From the NCBI RefSeq assembly GCF_002192455.1, contig NZ_CP021744.1, positions 868,001 to 932,000 of the forward strand: a DNA stretch of 64,000 bases, given 5' to 3'. Below are positions 17,385 through 25,446 of the stretch, piece after piece (position 1 is the first letter of the stretch; every line of letters starts with the position of its first letter). Source of the stretch: Streptomyces albireticuli. GTDB taxonomy: Bacteria > Actinomycetota > Actinomycetes > Streptomycetales > Streptomycetaceae. The position numbers and the translations under genes were made by a program. Below the pieces are notes generated by a model, which had not been told where the DNA came from, did no database searches, and saw nothing but the letters and a program-made list of their open reading frames with translations.

Positions 17385-18224
17385 TCACGCGCGCTGGCTG
17401 CTGACGGAGACCGTCTCGCCGGTCATGTAGGAGGAGTAGCCGCTGGCCAGGAAGACGATGACGTTGGCGATCTCCCAGGGTTCGGCGTGCCGTCCGGAGA
17501 CCTCCAGCGCGGTGAGTCCGGCGAGGAGTCCGGGCGTGGTGACCTTGGCCAGATGCGGGTGCAGGGCGAGGCTGGGCGCGACGGCGTTGACGCGTACGCC
17601 GTGCTCCGCCGCCTCCACGGCCGCGCACCGGGTGAGCGCCATGACGCCCGCCTTGGCGGCGGCGTAGTGGGCCTGGCCGCGCTGGGCGCGCCAGCCCAGG
17701 ACGGAGGCGTTGTTGACGACGACGCCTCCGGTGCCGCTCGCCCGCAGCCTGCGCAGGGCGGCGCGGGTGCAGCGGAACGTGCCCGTGAGGGTGGTGTCGA
17801 GGACCTTGTCCCACTGCTCGTCGGTCATCTCGACGAGCTCGGCGGTGCCGCCGAGCCCGGCGTTGTTGACGACGACGTCGAGGCGGCCGTGCCGCTCCTC
17901 GGCGAGGTCGAAGAGGGCTCCGACCTGCGCCTCGTCGGTGACGTCGCAGGGCAGTCCGGTGACCTGGCGGCCGCCGAACTCGTCGCTGAGCGTGGCGACG
18001 CAGACCCGGAGGCGGCGCGCGTGGGAGTCGCCGAGGACGACCCGGGCGCCCTCTTCGAGGAAGCGCCGGGCGGTGGCGCCGCCGATGCCGGTGCCGGCCG
18101 CGGCGGTGATGACGGCCGTGCGGCCGGCCAGGAGCTCATGCCCGGCGGGGCAGGCCGGCGGCCCGCCACGGACCCCTGGACGAGCGGTCGTTGGGTGGTC
18201 GTCGGACGCCTCGACGCTGCTCAT
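17385..18224 (-). CDS. ipdF: IpdF-like SDR, 5-hydroxy-HIP-CoA oxidoreductase
   Basis: 279 residues. The cofactor site is VITAAAGTGIGGATARR, an unusual TAAAGTGIG form shared with mycobacterial IpdF, followed by NNAGLGG, NNASVLGWRAQ and YAAAKAGVMALTRC. IpdF interconverts the 5-hydroxy and 5-oxo groups of HIP-CoA, an early C/D-ring step. The N-terminus is about 15 residues longer than expected. TAACGT stands six bases before the ATG, and no Shine-Dalgarno is seen, so the transcript may be leaderless; operator 2 covers the region just upstream. Confidence 0.88.
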   Translation of the reverse strand: MSSVEASDDHPTTARPGVRGGPPACPAGHELLAGRTAVITAAAGTGIGGATARRFLEEGARVVLGDSHARRLRVCVATLSDEFGGRQVTGLPCDVTDEAQVGALFDLAEERHGRLDVVVNNAGLGGTAELVEMTDEQWDKVLDTTLTGTFRCTRAALRRLRASGTGGVVVNNASVLGWRAQRGQAHYAAAKAGVMALTRCAAVEAAEHGVRVNAVAPSLALHPHLAKVTTPGLLAGLTALEVSGRHAEPWEIANVIVFLASGYSSYMTGETVSVSSQRA

Positions 18225-18230
18225 GGCCGT

Positions 18231-18258
18231 ACGTTAACCTACCAAACACTTGTTAGGG
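18231..18258. promoter_or_regulatory. KstR2-type operator 2 with leaderless ipdF -10 box
   Basis: ACCAAACACTTGTTAGGG at 18241-18258 matches the mycobacterial KstR2 motif AnCAAGnnCTTGnT at all but one fixed position. It fills the 38-bp gap between ipdF and the divergent hydratase gene. On the minus strand TAACGT (18236-18231) is six bases before the ipdF ATG, so a repressor here would cover the ipdF -35 region and the ribosome site of the hydratase. Confidence 0.82.
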
Positions 18259-18262
18259 AAGG

Positions 18263-19123
18263 ATGGCCATGCCCCCGTCCGCACCAGACGCCCCGACAGT
18301 GCGCTACGAGCGCAGCGGCCCGGTCGCGACCGTCGTCATGGACCGGCCCGAGTACCGCAACGCGCAGAACTCCGCGATGACTTACGCCCTGGACGACGCC
18401 TTCGGCGAGGCGGCCGCCGACGACCGCGTCAAGGTCGTCGTCCTCGCCGGGGCGGGCGACCACTTCTCGGCGGGCCACGACATCGGCACGCCGCGGCGCG
18501 ACGCCCACCTGCCGTTCCCGCGCCGCGCGGGCCTGTGGTGGGACCACTGCGGCAAGGCGGGCGCGGAGAGCCGCTTCGCGCGCGAGTCCGAGGTCTATCT
18601 GGGCATGTGCCGGCGCTGGCGCGAGCTGCCCAAGCCGATGATCGCCTCCGTGCAGGGCGCCTGTGTGGCGGGCGGGTTGATGCTGGCCTGGGTGTGCGAT
18701 CTGATCGTGGCGAGCGAGGACGCGTTCTTCGCCGACCCGGTCGTCCGGATGGGGATCCCCGGCGTCGAGTACTTCGCCCATCCGTGGGTGCTGCCGCCGC
18801 GCGTCGCCAAGGAGCTGCTCTTCACCGGGGACCGCATGACGGCGTGGCGCGCCCACGAGCTCGGGATGGTCAACCGCGTGGTGCCGCGCGACCGGCTCGC
18901 GGCCGGCACGGCCGAACTGGCCGCCCGGGTCGCGGAGATGCCCCGGATGGGGCTGGCCCTGGCGAAGCGGGCCGTCAACCAGGCCGAGGACCTCCAGGGG
19001 CTGCACAGCGGCCTCGACTCCGCCTTCGGCCTGCACCACCTCGCGCACGCGCACAACGCGGAGACCGCCGCGGACCCGCTCGGCGGCATGGACGTACGGG
19101 CGATGAAGGAGCGCGGCGGCTGA
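18263..19123 (+). CDS. Enoyl-CoA hydratase/isomerase family protein of the KstR2 locus
   Basis: 286 residues (284 if the second ATG at 18269 is used; AAGGA is five bases before that one). Crotonase motifs: MDRPEYRNAQNSAM, the oxyanion block GDHFSAGHDIG near 70, and VQGACVAGGLMLAWVCDL near 130. The stretch LWWDHCGKAG between them is an insertion. First of three overlapping plus-strand genes with two acyl-CoA dehydrogenases under operator 2, so it should act on a steroid-ring acyl-CoA; it is not an obvious orthologue of echA20 and its exact step is unknown. Confidence 0.82.
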   Translation: MAMPPSAPDAPTVRYERSGPVATVVMDRPEYRNAQNSAMTYALDDAFGEAAADDRVKVVVLAGAGDHFSAGHDIGTPRRDAHLPFPRRAGLWWDHCGKAGAESRFARESEVYLGMCRRWRELPKPMIASVQGACVAGGLMLAWVCDLIVASEDAFFADPVVRMGIPGVEYFAHPWVLPPRVAKELLFTGDRMTAWRAHELGMVNRVVPRDRLAAGTAELAARVAEMPRMGLALAKRAVNQAEDLQGLHSGLDSAFGLHHLAHAHNAETAADPLGGMDVRAMKERGG

Positions 19124-20301
19124 TGGACCTGGACCTCACCCCCGGGCAGGAGGCGTTCCGCGCGGAGGCCCGCGCCTGGCTCGCCGCGCACGTGCCGCCG
19201 GTACCGCCGCGCTCGCTGGAGACCCGGGAGGGCTTCGCCGAACACCGGGCCTGGGAGCGGACGCTGGCCGCGGGCCGCTGGTCGGCGGTGACCTGGCCCG
19301 AGGAGTACGGCGGCCGGGGGCGCTCGCTGCTGGAGTGGCTGGTCTTCGAGGAGGAGTACCACGCCGCCGGCGCGCCCGCCCGCGTCTCGCAGAACGGCGT
19401 CTGCCTGCTCGCGCCCGCCCTGTTCGCCCACGGCACCGAGGAGCAGCGGGCCCGGCTGCTGCCGCCGATGGCGAGCGGCGCGACGGTCTGGGCGCAGGCC
19501 TGGTCGGAGCCGGAGGCCGGGTCCGACCTCGCCTCCTTGCGGTCGGTGGCCGTGCGCGAGCGGGGCGGGTGGCTGCTGCGCGGCCAGAAGACGTGGTCGT
19601 CGCGGGCCGCGTTCGCGGACCGGGCGTTCGGCCTCTTCCGCAGCCACGCGGACCCCGGCAGGCCGCCGCACCACGGGCTGACGTACGCGATGTTCCCGCT
19701 CGACGCGCCCGGCGTGACCGTGCGGCCCCTCGGCCGTCTCGACGGCAAGCCGGCCTTCGCGGAGCTCTTCCTCGACGACGTCTTCGTGCCGGACGCCGAT
19801 GTGCTCGGCGAGCCGGGCCGGGGCTGGCGGGTGGCCATGAGCACGGCGGGCGACGAGCGCGGGCTGACCCTGCGCAGCCCCGGCCGGTTCCTGGCCGCCG
19901 CCCGGCGGCTCGTCGCGCTGTGGCGGGAGACGGCGGACCCGGCCGACACGGCGCTGCGCGACCGGGTCGCCGACGTCGCGGTCCGGGCCCGGGCGTACCA
20001 GCTGTACGGGTACGGCGTCGCGGCGCGGCTCGCGGCCGGGGGCGCGCTCGGCGCGGAGCCCAGCATGAACAAGCTCTTCTGGTCCGAGCTGGACCTCGCC
20101 CTGCACGAGACGGCCCTGGACCTCCTCGGCCCGTACGGCGAGCTCGCCGACACGGCGGGCGACGCGCCGGAGGGCGGCCGCTGGGCGGACGGGTACACGT
20201 TCGCGCTGGCCGGGCCGCTGTACGCGGGGACGAACGAGATCCAGCGGGACATCGTGGCCGAGCGGGTGCTGGGGCTGCCGAAGGGGAGGGGCGGCGGATG
20301 A
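19123..20301 (+). CDS. Acyl-CoA dehydrogenase, FadE30-like
   Basis: 392 residues; the ATG overlaps the hydratase stop (TGATG). FAD-binding region: QAWSEPEAGSDLASL near 130 and LRGQKTWSSRAAF. C-terminal block LYAGTNEIQRDIVAERVLGLP. The position usually held by the catalytic glutamate (YEGT) is alanine here, as in several actinobacterial steroid ACADs that place the base elsewhere. General resemblance and locus suggest the FadE30/FadE31 group that dehydrogenates ring-derived acyl-CoAs; which one cannot be settled by eye. Likely partners with the smaller dehydrogenase encoded next. Confidence 0.83.
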   Translation: MDLDLTPGQEAFRAEARAWLAAHVPPVPPRSLETREGFAEHRAWERTLAAGRWSAVTWPEEYGGRGRSLLEWLVFEEEYHAAGAPARVSQNGVCLLAPALFAHGTEEQRARLLPPMASGATVWAQAWSEPEAGSDLASLRSVAVRERGGWLLRGQKTWSSRAAFADRAFGLFRSHADPGRPPHHGLTYAMFPLDAPGVTVRPLGRLDGKPAFAELFLDDVFVPDADVLGEPGRGWRVAMSTAGDERGLTLRSPGRFLAAARRLVALWRETADPADTALRDRVADVAVRARAYQLYGYGVAARLAAGGALGAEPSMNKLFWSELDLALHETALDLLGPYGELADTAGDAPEGGRWADGYTFALAGPLYAGTNEIQRDIVAERVLGLPKGRGGG

Positions 20302-21422
20302 GGTTCCTGCTGGACGACGAGCAGGTCGCGTTCGGGCGCGCCCTCGACCGGATGCTCACGGCGGCCGGCACGCCGGGGGCCGTACGGGCCTGGGCGCGGG
20401 GCGAGCACGGGCCGGGTCTCACGCTGTGGCGGCGGCTCGCGGAGGCCGGCGTCTTCGGCCTGGCCGTGCCGGAGGCCTACGGCGGGGTGGGGCCGCTGCC
20501 GGTGGAACTGGCCGTGGCCTACGAGCGGCTGGGGCGGCACGCGGTGCCGGGCCCGGTGGTCGAGACGGCGGCGGTGGCGGCGCTGCTGTCACGCCTGGCC
20601 GACGCCGGTGAGCCGGGCCCGGCCGCCGAGTGGCTGCCCCGGGTGTGCGCGGGCGAGGCCCGGCTGACGCTCACACTGCCGGGCGGCGGGCCGTACGCGC
20701 TGGACGCGGACGTGTGCGACGGGGTGTTCGTGGTGCGGGAGGGGGCGGCGGACGAGGCAGCGGAAGGCGCGGGAGCGGACAGCGGGGGCACCGGCCGTAC
20801 GCCGGCGAGCCGCCCGCTCCGGCGCGGGCGTCTCCTCCCCGCTCCCCCGCCACGGCCGCCCCGGCTGTTCCTCGCCGGCGGGCACGGCCCGGTGCAGGGC
20901 TCCGTCGATCCCGCGCGGCGGCTCGCCCGGCCCGTCCCCGGCCGGGAGCTTCCCCTGCCGGGGGCCGCCGTGCGGGCCGCCGCCGCGCACGCCGCCGACC
21001 TCGCCGCGTTCGCCTGCGCCGCCCAGGCGCTCGGGGTCGGACGGGCGCTGCTGGAGCGGACCGTGGCGTACGTGGGGGCGCGGACGCAGTTCGGTTCGCC
21101 CGTGGGCGCGTTCCAGGCGGTCAAGCACCGGCTCGCGGACACCCGGACCGGGCTGGAGTTCGCCCGGCCGCTGGTGCACGGCGCGGCCGTCGCCCTCGCG
21201 GCGGGCGCGCCGGGCGCGGCGGCGGAGGTCGCCGCGGCGAAGGCCACGGCCTGCGACGTGGCGTACGCGGCGGCCCGCACCGCGCTCCAGCTGCACGGCG
21301 CGATCGGGTACACCGCGGAGTACGACCTGTCGCTGTGGATCGGGAAGGCGCGGGCCCTGCGGTCCGCGTGGGGCTCCCCGGCGGACTTCCGGGCTCTCGC
21401 CCTGGATTTATTTCGTGAGTAA
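20298..21422 (+). CDS. Acyl-CoA dehydrogenase, small-partner type (FadE32/33-like)
   Basis: 374 residues, ATGA overlap with the preceding gene. N-terminal LLDDEQVAFGRALDRML, then GVFGLAVPEAYGGVG; C-terminal RTQFGSPVGAFQAVKHRLAD and ALQLHGAIGYTAEYDLSLW, as in the smaller chains of actinobacterial alpha2beta2 steroid ACADs. Between about residues 150 and 200 is a low-complexity stretch (acidic, then Arg/Pro-rich PPPRPPR) that interrupts the middle beta-domain and is not expected in the family. Its last codons overlap operator 3. Confidence 0.8.
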   Translation: MRFLLDDEQVAFGRALDRMLTAAGTPGAVRAWARGEHGPGLTLWRRLAEAGVFGLAVPEAYGGVGPLPVELAVAYERLGRHAVPGPVVETAAVAALLSRLADAGEPGPAAEWLPRVCAGEARLTLTLPGGGPYALDADVCDGVFVVREGAADEAAEGAGADSGGTGRTPASRPLRRGRLLPAPPPRPPRLFLAGGHGPVQGSVDPARRLARPVPGRELPLPGAAVRAAAAHAADLAAFACAAQALGVGRALLERTVAYVGARTQFGSPVGAFQAVKHRLADTRTGLEFARPLVHGAAVALAAGAPGAAAEVAAAKATACDVAYAAARTALQLHGAIGYTAEYDLSLWIGKARALRSAWGSPADFRALALDLFRE

Positions 21423-21437
21423 AACACTTGTTAATCT
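21420..21437 (+). promoter_or_regulatory. KstR2-type operator 3 over a leaderless -10 box
   Basis: TAAAACACTTGTTAATC shares the right half ACACTTGTTA with operator 2; the left half is degraded. TAATCT (21432-21437) is exactly six bases before the GTG of the FUSC gene, so the operator and the -10 box overlap. The site begins within the stop codon of the upstream dehydrogenase. Confidence 0.65.
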
Positions 21438-21443
21438 ATTGGG

Positions 21444-23161
21444 GTGTCCACACAGCTCACACCCCTCGGAACGCGCGCCCGTCCACTGCCCCTGCGCGGC
21501 ACGTGGCGGCTGAACCGACCCAGTGACATCTGGTACAAACCCGCGTTCAGCGCCGCCACGGCGACGGCCGTGGCGGACGGCGCGCTGCTCGCCGCCGGCC
21601 GCCCCGACCTCGTCCTCTACACCTCCGCCGGGGCCCTGTGCGCGCTCTACGGCCACGCCCTGCCGTACGCCGCGCGGGCCGGGGCGCTCGCCGTCCTGGT
21701 CCTGGGCATGACGGCCGGCGTCGGCGTGGCGCTGACGGCCGCCTCCCTGACCGGCTCCGCCGCGCTGCTGGTGCTGGTCGCGGCACTGCTGGCGGCCGCC
21801 CAGAAGGTGCTGTGCGACGCGTCGCGGATCGGGCCGCCCGGAAACATCGTCCTCACCTTCGTCACGGCGGGCGCGTGCTTCGCGCCGCAGCGGCTCGGGC
21901 AGGTGCCGCTCCACCTCGGGCTGGTCCTCGCGTGCGGCGCGTTCGCCTGGCTGGTGTGCATGGCCCCCGCGCTCGTACGGCCGCACGGGCCCGAGCGCGT
22001 CGTCGCGGCCCGCGCGCTGGAGGCCACGGCCCGGCTGCTCCGCGCGCGGGGGACGAGGTGCCGGGGGCCCGGCACGCGGCGACGGCCGCGCTGCACACGG
22101 CCCGGCGGGGGCTCGCGCACACACGGGCGGACGGTCATCCGCTCGCGGGGCTGGAGGGACTGCTCCTGCGCGCGGAATCGGCCACGATCACGGAGGGGGC
22201 GGACGGCGCCGCCGCACGGCTCCACGAGTCCTGGGCACGCGACCTCCGCGCGGGCCGTCCGCTGCCGGACGGCCCGTGGCCGGCTCCCGCCACCGGCGGA
22301 ACCGGCGCCGCTACGGCCGCCGGGCCTGAGCCGGTCCGGTCCGCCGGGCCCCAGGACGCGCCGACGGCCACCGGGGCCGGAGCGCCGGTGGGAGCGGCCG
22401 GCCCCTCCCCCGCCCGTTCCCGGCGCCGCCGCCTCCGCTCGCCGCTCGTGCCCGTCGCCGTCCGGGTCGCGGCCGGGGCCGCGGCGGCCGGCTGGGCCTC
22501 GCTCGCCCTGGGCGTCGGCCATCCGTACTGGGCCGTGGTCACCGCCGCCTCCGTCTTCCAGGCGAACACCGCGCTGTCCTGGCAGCGCGCGCTCCAGCGG
22601 GTCCTCGGCAACCTCCTCGGGCTGCTCCTCTTCGCCCTGCTGCCGCCGGCCGTCCGGACCGGGCACGCGGCGACGGCGCTGCTCACCGTGGTCCTGCTGA
22701 TCGGCGCGGAGGCCCTCATCGCCCGCAACTACTGGCTCGCGAGCGTGTGCGTCACCCCCATGGCCCTGCTGCTGACCGAATTCGGTGGCGGTCACCCGGC
22801 CCGGGAGCTCATCGGCGACCGCTGGACCGATACGCTCATCGGCGCGGCGGTGGGACTGCTCGTCTGCGTGCTGGTCACCAACCGGCGCGCGGCGGACCGT
22901 ACCGACGCCGCGCTGGGCCGGCTGTCCGAGGCGCGGGCGGCGGCCCTCGCCCTGCTGGACGCCCCGCACTCCGCTCACGAGGCGGGCCGGGCCCGCGACC
23001 GGCTCGCGACCGCGCTCGTCGAGCTGCGGGAGGCGGCGGACGTCGCGGCCGGCGAGTGGTGGCAGCGCGCCCTGCCCGCGGAGCGCGTACGGCTCGCCGA
23101 GCACGACGGGCACCGGGCGCTGGCCGCGCTCGTCCGCAGGCTCGCGCCGGCCGCCGCCTGA
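21444..23161 (+). pseudogene. FUSC-family membrane protein gene with a frameshift
   Basis: Two frames are needed. From GTG 21444 the protein reads through an N-terminal membrane domain (ALYGHALPYAARAGALAVLVL, ALLVLVAALLAAAQ) to ...EATARLLRARG, then loses sense; the downstream frame continues with DEVPGARHAATAALHTARRGL and a second membrane block containing ALGVGHPYWAVVTAA and NTLIGAA-like TDTLIGAAVGLLVC, ending at 23161. One missing base in the G5 run at 22048-22052 would restore about 570 residues. FUSC proteins are fusaric-acid-resistance/aromatic-acid exporter-like. Either a real inactivation or an indel in the sequence. It sits behind KstR2-type operator 3. Confidence 0.8.
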
Positions 23162-23267
23162 CCCGCCGGGACCGGCCCGGACGCGCGGTGGACGGACCTC
23201 CTTACGGATGGTCACCGGCGGGACGGCAGAATCTTCACCGGAGCACCCAGGGAAAGGACCAGAGACC

Positions 23268-23774
23268 GTGACCGAGGACGTCGTCGCGCGCGTGCTGCGC
23301 CAGTGGCAGCAGGTCCACCCGGGACTCGACACCGCGCCGATGGCCGTGATCGGCCGGCTCAACCGCTGCGCGGCGCTGCTCCAGCAGGCGACGGACGCCC
23401 CGCTGGTGCGGGAGGGCCTGACGCGGGCAGAGTTCGACATCCTCGGCACCCTGCGGCGCACGGGGCGGGAGCTGACGCCCGGGCAGATCTCGCGGGAGAC
23501 CTTCGCGTCCGGGGCGGCCGTCACCAAGCGGCTGCGCGTCCTGGAGGACCGGGGCCTCGTCGCCCGGCGCGCCGACGAGCGCGACCGGCGCGTGGCCCAC
23601 CTCTCCCTCACCGAGGAGGGCACCGGCCTCATCGACCGGCTGGTCCCCCATCAGCTGGGCTACGAGAGCACGCTCCTGGAGGGGCTGGGCGAGGAGCACC
23701 GGGAGCGGCTCGCGGAGACGCTCGCCGAGCTGCTCGTCCTCCTCGAAGGACGGCTCGGCGGCCTCCAGCCCTGA
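23268..23774 (+). CDS. MarR-family transcriptional regulator
   Basis: 168 residues from GTG (GTG ACC GAG GAC), with GGAAAGG about ten bases upstream. Winged helix: LTRAEFDILGTLRRTG, then TPGQISRETFASGAAVTKRLRVLEDRGLVARR and the wing DERDRRVAHLSLTEEG. MarR proteins are dimeric repressors that respond to small aromatic or acidic ligands. It follows the FUSC gene by 106 bp in the same direction and may control it or an unlinked target. Followed by a strong terminator. Confidence 0.88.
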   Translation: MTEDVVARVLRQWQQVHPGLDTAPMAVIGRLNRCAALLQQATDAPLVREGLTRAEFDILGTLRRTGRELTPGQISRETFASGAAVTKRLRVLEDRGLVARRADERDRRVAHLSLTEEGTGLIDRLVPHQLGYESTLLEGLGEEHRERLAETLAELLVLLEGRLGGLQP

Positions 23775-23785
23775 CGGGCACCGCC

Positions 23786-23817
23786 CCTCACCCGTGGGGG
23801 TGAAGCCACGGGTGAGG
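23786..23817 (+). terminator. Hairpin terminator after the MarR gene
   Basis: Perfect 12-bp arms CCTCACCCGTGG (23786-23797) and CCACGGGTGAGG (23806-23817), 8-base loop, beginning 11 bases after the stop codon. Confidence 0.85.
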
Positions 23818-24087
23818 CCGGGTCACCCGCGCGGCGGGACCGGGCCGTCCACGGGTCCCGGCACCACCGCCACGGGAACGGCACACGGCGGCTCCGCCCG
23901 CTCCGGCCACCACAGCACCATGTGGCGGCACGCGCCTCACCGGGCCCTCGGAGGGCGGGAATTCCTGGCGGCACGTGCGGTTCCCGTGCCCGGTTGATGA
24001 GCAATCGGTAACAGCGGGATCCTTTTCCCCCGCTCCTCCCCTCTCATTCGGTGTAACAGGCACCTACAGGGAGGGCGGGGCGACGCC
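23818..24087. other. Noncoding gap before the polysaccharide deacetylase
   Basis: No convincing gene. The last 60 bases are relatively AT-rich and contain ATTCGGTGTAACAGG, where TGTAAC could be a -10 element for the deacetylase; GGGAGG follows 13 bases before the ATG. Confidence 0.35.
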
Positions 24088-24837
24088 ATGGCGCTGCCGA
24101 AGAAGCAGAGGTACCGGATCGTGGCCACGGCGGCGGTCCTCGCGATAGCCGGCGGCACGCTCGCGGTGGCGGCGAACGAGCGCGGCTCCGGGGGCGGTTC
24201 CCCGGCGGCGGAGCGGTCCGCGCCGGCCAGGCAGGTGAGCCAGGAGATCGAGCACCTCTCCGAGGACCCCGGGAAGACCGTGAACCTCACCGTCGACGAC
24301 GGGCCGGACCCCACTTGGACCCCCCAGGTCCTCGACCTGCTGAAGCGGTACGACGTCAAGGCGACGTTCTGCATGATCGGCCCCAACGCGGCGAAGCACC
24401 CGGACCTCGTGAAGCGGGTCGTCGCCGGGGGCCACCGGCTGTGCGACCACTCCATGTCGCACGACACGACGATGGACAAGAAGTCCGTCGAGTACCAGTC
24501 GAAGGAGATCCTCGACGCCAAGAAGCTGATCGAGGAGGCGTCGGGCGGCGCCCCGGTCCCCTACTACCGGGCACCCGGTGGCGCCTTCACCCCCGACAGC
24601 CGCAGGATCGCCGCCGAGAACGGCATGCGCCCCCTCGGCTGGAACGTCGACACCAAGGACTTCCAGCACCCGGGCGTCGACAAGATCGTGGACACCGTCA
24701 AGCGGCAGATCGGCAAGGGGCCGACCGTCCTGGTGCACGACGACGGCGGGTCGCGCAAGCAGACCGTCGAGGCGCTGGAGCGGCTGCTGCCGTGGCTGAA
24801 GCAGGAGGGCTACACCTTCAGCTTCCCCAGGACCTGA
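24088..24837 (+). CDS. Exported polysaccharide deacetylase (NodB domain, CE4)
   Basis: 249 residues. A short basic N-terminus and hydrophobic stretch (RIVATAAVLAIAGG) give export or membrane anchoring. NodB motifs: TVDDGPD near 70 (the two Asp), HSMSHD near 125 (metal His pair), RAPGG near 165 and a late LVHDD near 220. Such enzymes remove acetyl groups from peptidoglycan, chitin or other N-acetylated glycans in a metal-dependent way. The usual MT1 TFDDGP is TVDDGP here, a tolerated change. It stands alone, convergent with the lipoprotein gene. Confidence 0.88.
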   Translation: MALPKKQRYRIVATAAVLAIAGGTLAVAANERGSGGGSPAAERSAPARQVSQEIEHLSEDPGKTVNLTVDDGPDPTWTPQVLDLLKRYDVKATFCMIGPNAAKHPDLVKRVVAGGHRLCDHSMSHDTTMDKKSVEYQSKEILDAKKLIEEASGGAPVPYYRAPGGAFTPDSRRIAAENGMRPLGWNVDTKDFQHPGVDKIVDTVKRQIGKGPTVLVHDDGGSRKQTVEALERLLPWLKQEGYTFSFPRT

Positions 24838-24841
24838 CGGC

Positions 24842-24861
24842 GCGTTCCCCAGCGGGGACGC
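24842..24861. terminator. Short bidirectional terminator
   Basis: GCGTTCCCC (24842-24850) pairs with GGGGACGC (24854-24861) with one bulged T and a 3-base loop, between the convergent deacetylase and lipoprotein genes. Confidence 0.55.
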
Positions 24862-24873
24862 GGCGACGCGGAT

Positions 24874-25446
24874 TCAGCGGCCCCCGCCGCCGCTGCCGCC
24901 GTCGACCTGCGGGGTGGGCAGCTTGGCCGCGGGGAAGGCGTTGTTGCTGTCGCAGACCAGATCGGAGATGACGTAGCCGCCGCCGCTGAGCTCCACCTTC
25001 ACGTCGTGGACCTGGCGCCTGCGGGGCGTCTCGTTGTCCGCCGCCGTGCACACGAGCTGGCTCCGGGCGGCCAGGCTCAGCTTCAGGACGTTGATCGGCA
25101 TCTGGACGCTCACCCGCAGGGTGCCGGTGGTGACGTGCACCTGGTCGGCCCGCATCCTGGGCAGGTCGGTGTAGAGCCCGCGGACGCGCTCGTCGGTCTC
25201 CGGCCCGTTGAGGAGCAGGGCGACGGCGTCCTCCGCGCCGAGCTTGGTCTTGGCGTCGCGGGGCACCGACTTCACTCCGGTCGGGGACATCAGATAGATC
25301 CTGGCCCCCTTCTCCTGGGTCGTGCCGGGCCGCTTGGCACCGCTGGCGGGCTGCCCCACGTCGATGACGTCCGTGGAGGTGACCCCGCACCCCGCGAGCG
25401 TCCCGGTCAGCAGCAGCGCGGCCAGGGCCGGGCGTCCCTTCCTCAT
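24874..25446 (-). CDS. Lipoprotein encoded with a two-component system
   Basis: 190 residues. Signal peptide with lipobox LAGC at about residue 20 (TGTLAGCGVTS), so it is anchored on the outer face of the membrane. The domain that follows (ARIYLMSPTGVKSVPR, then DAVALLLNGPETDE) resembles the GerMN-type fold found in extracytoplasmic lipoproteins of actinobacteria. Its ATG overlaps the kinase stop (ATGA). By analogy with CseA and with LpqB of MtrAB, it probably tunes signal perception by the kinase; that is inference. The C-terminal tail is Gly-rich (GGSGGGGR). Confidence 0.78.
   Translation of the reverse strand: MRKGRPALAALLLTGTLAGCGVTSTDVIDVGQPASGAKRPGTTQEKGARIYLMSPTGVKSVPRDAKTKLGAEDAVALLLNGPETDERVRGLYTDLPRMRADQVHVTTGTLRVSVQMPINVLKLSLAARSQLVCTAADNETPRRRQVHDVKVELSGGGYVISDLVCDSNNAFPAAKLPTPQVDGGSGGGGR

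Noticed and set aside
22048..22052. Programmed -1 frameshifting in the FUSC gene
   Set aside because: No typical slippery heptamer with a downstream pseudoknot could be made out; a simple indel explains it better, though it cannot be excluded.
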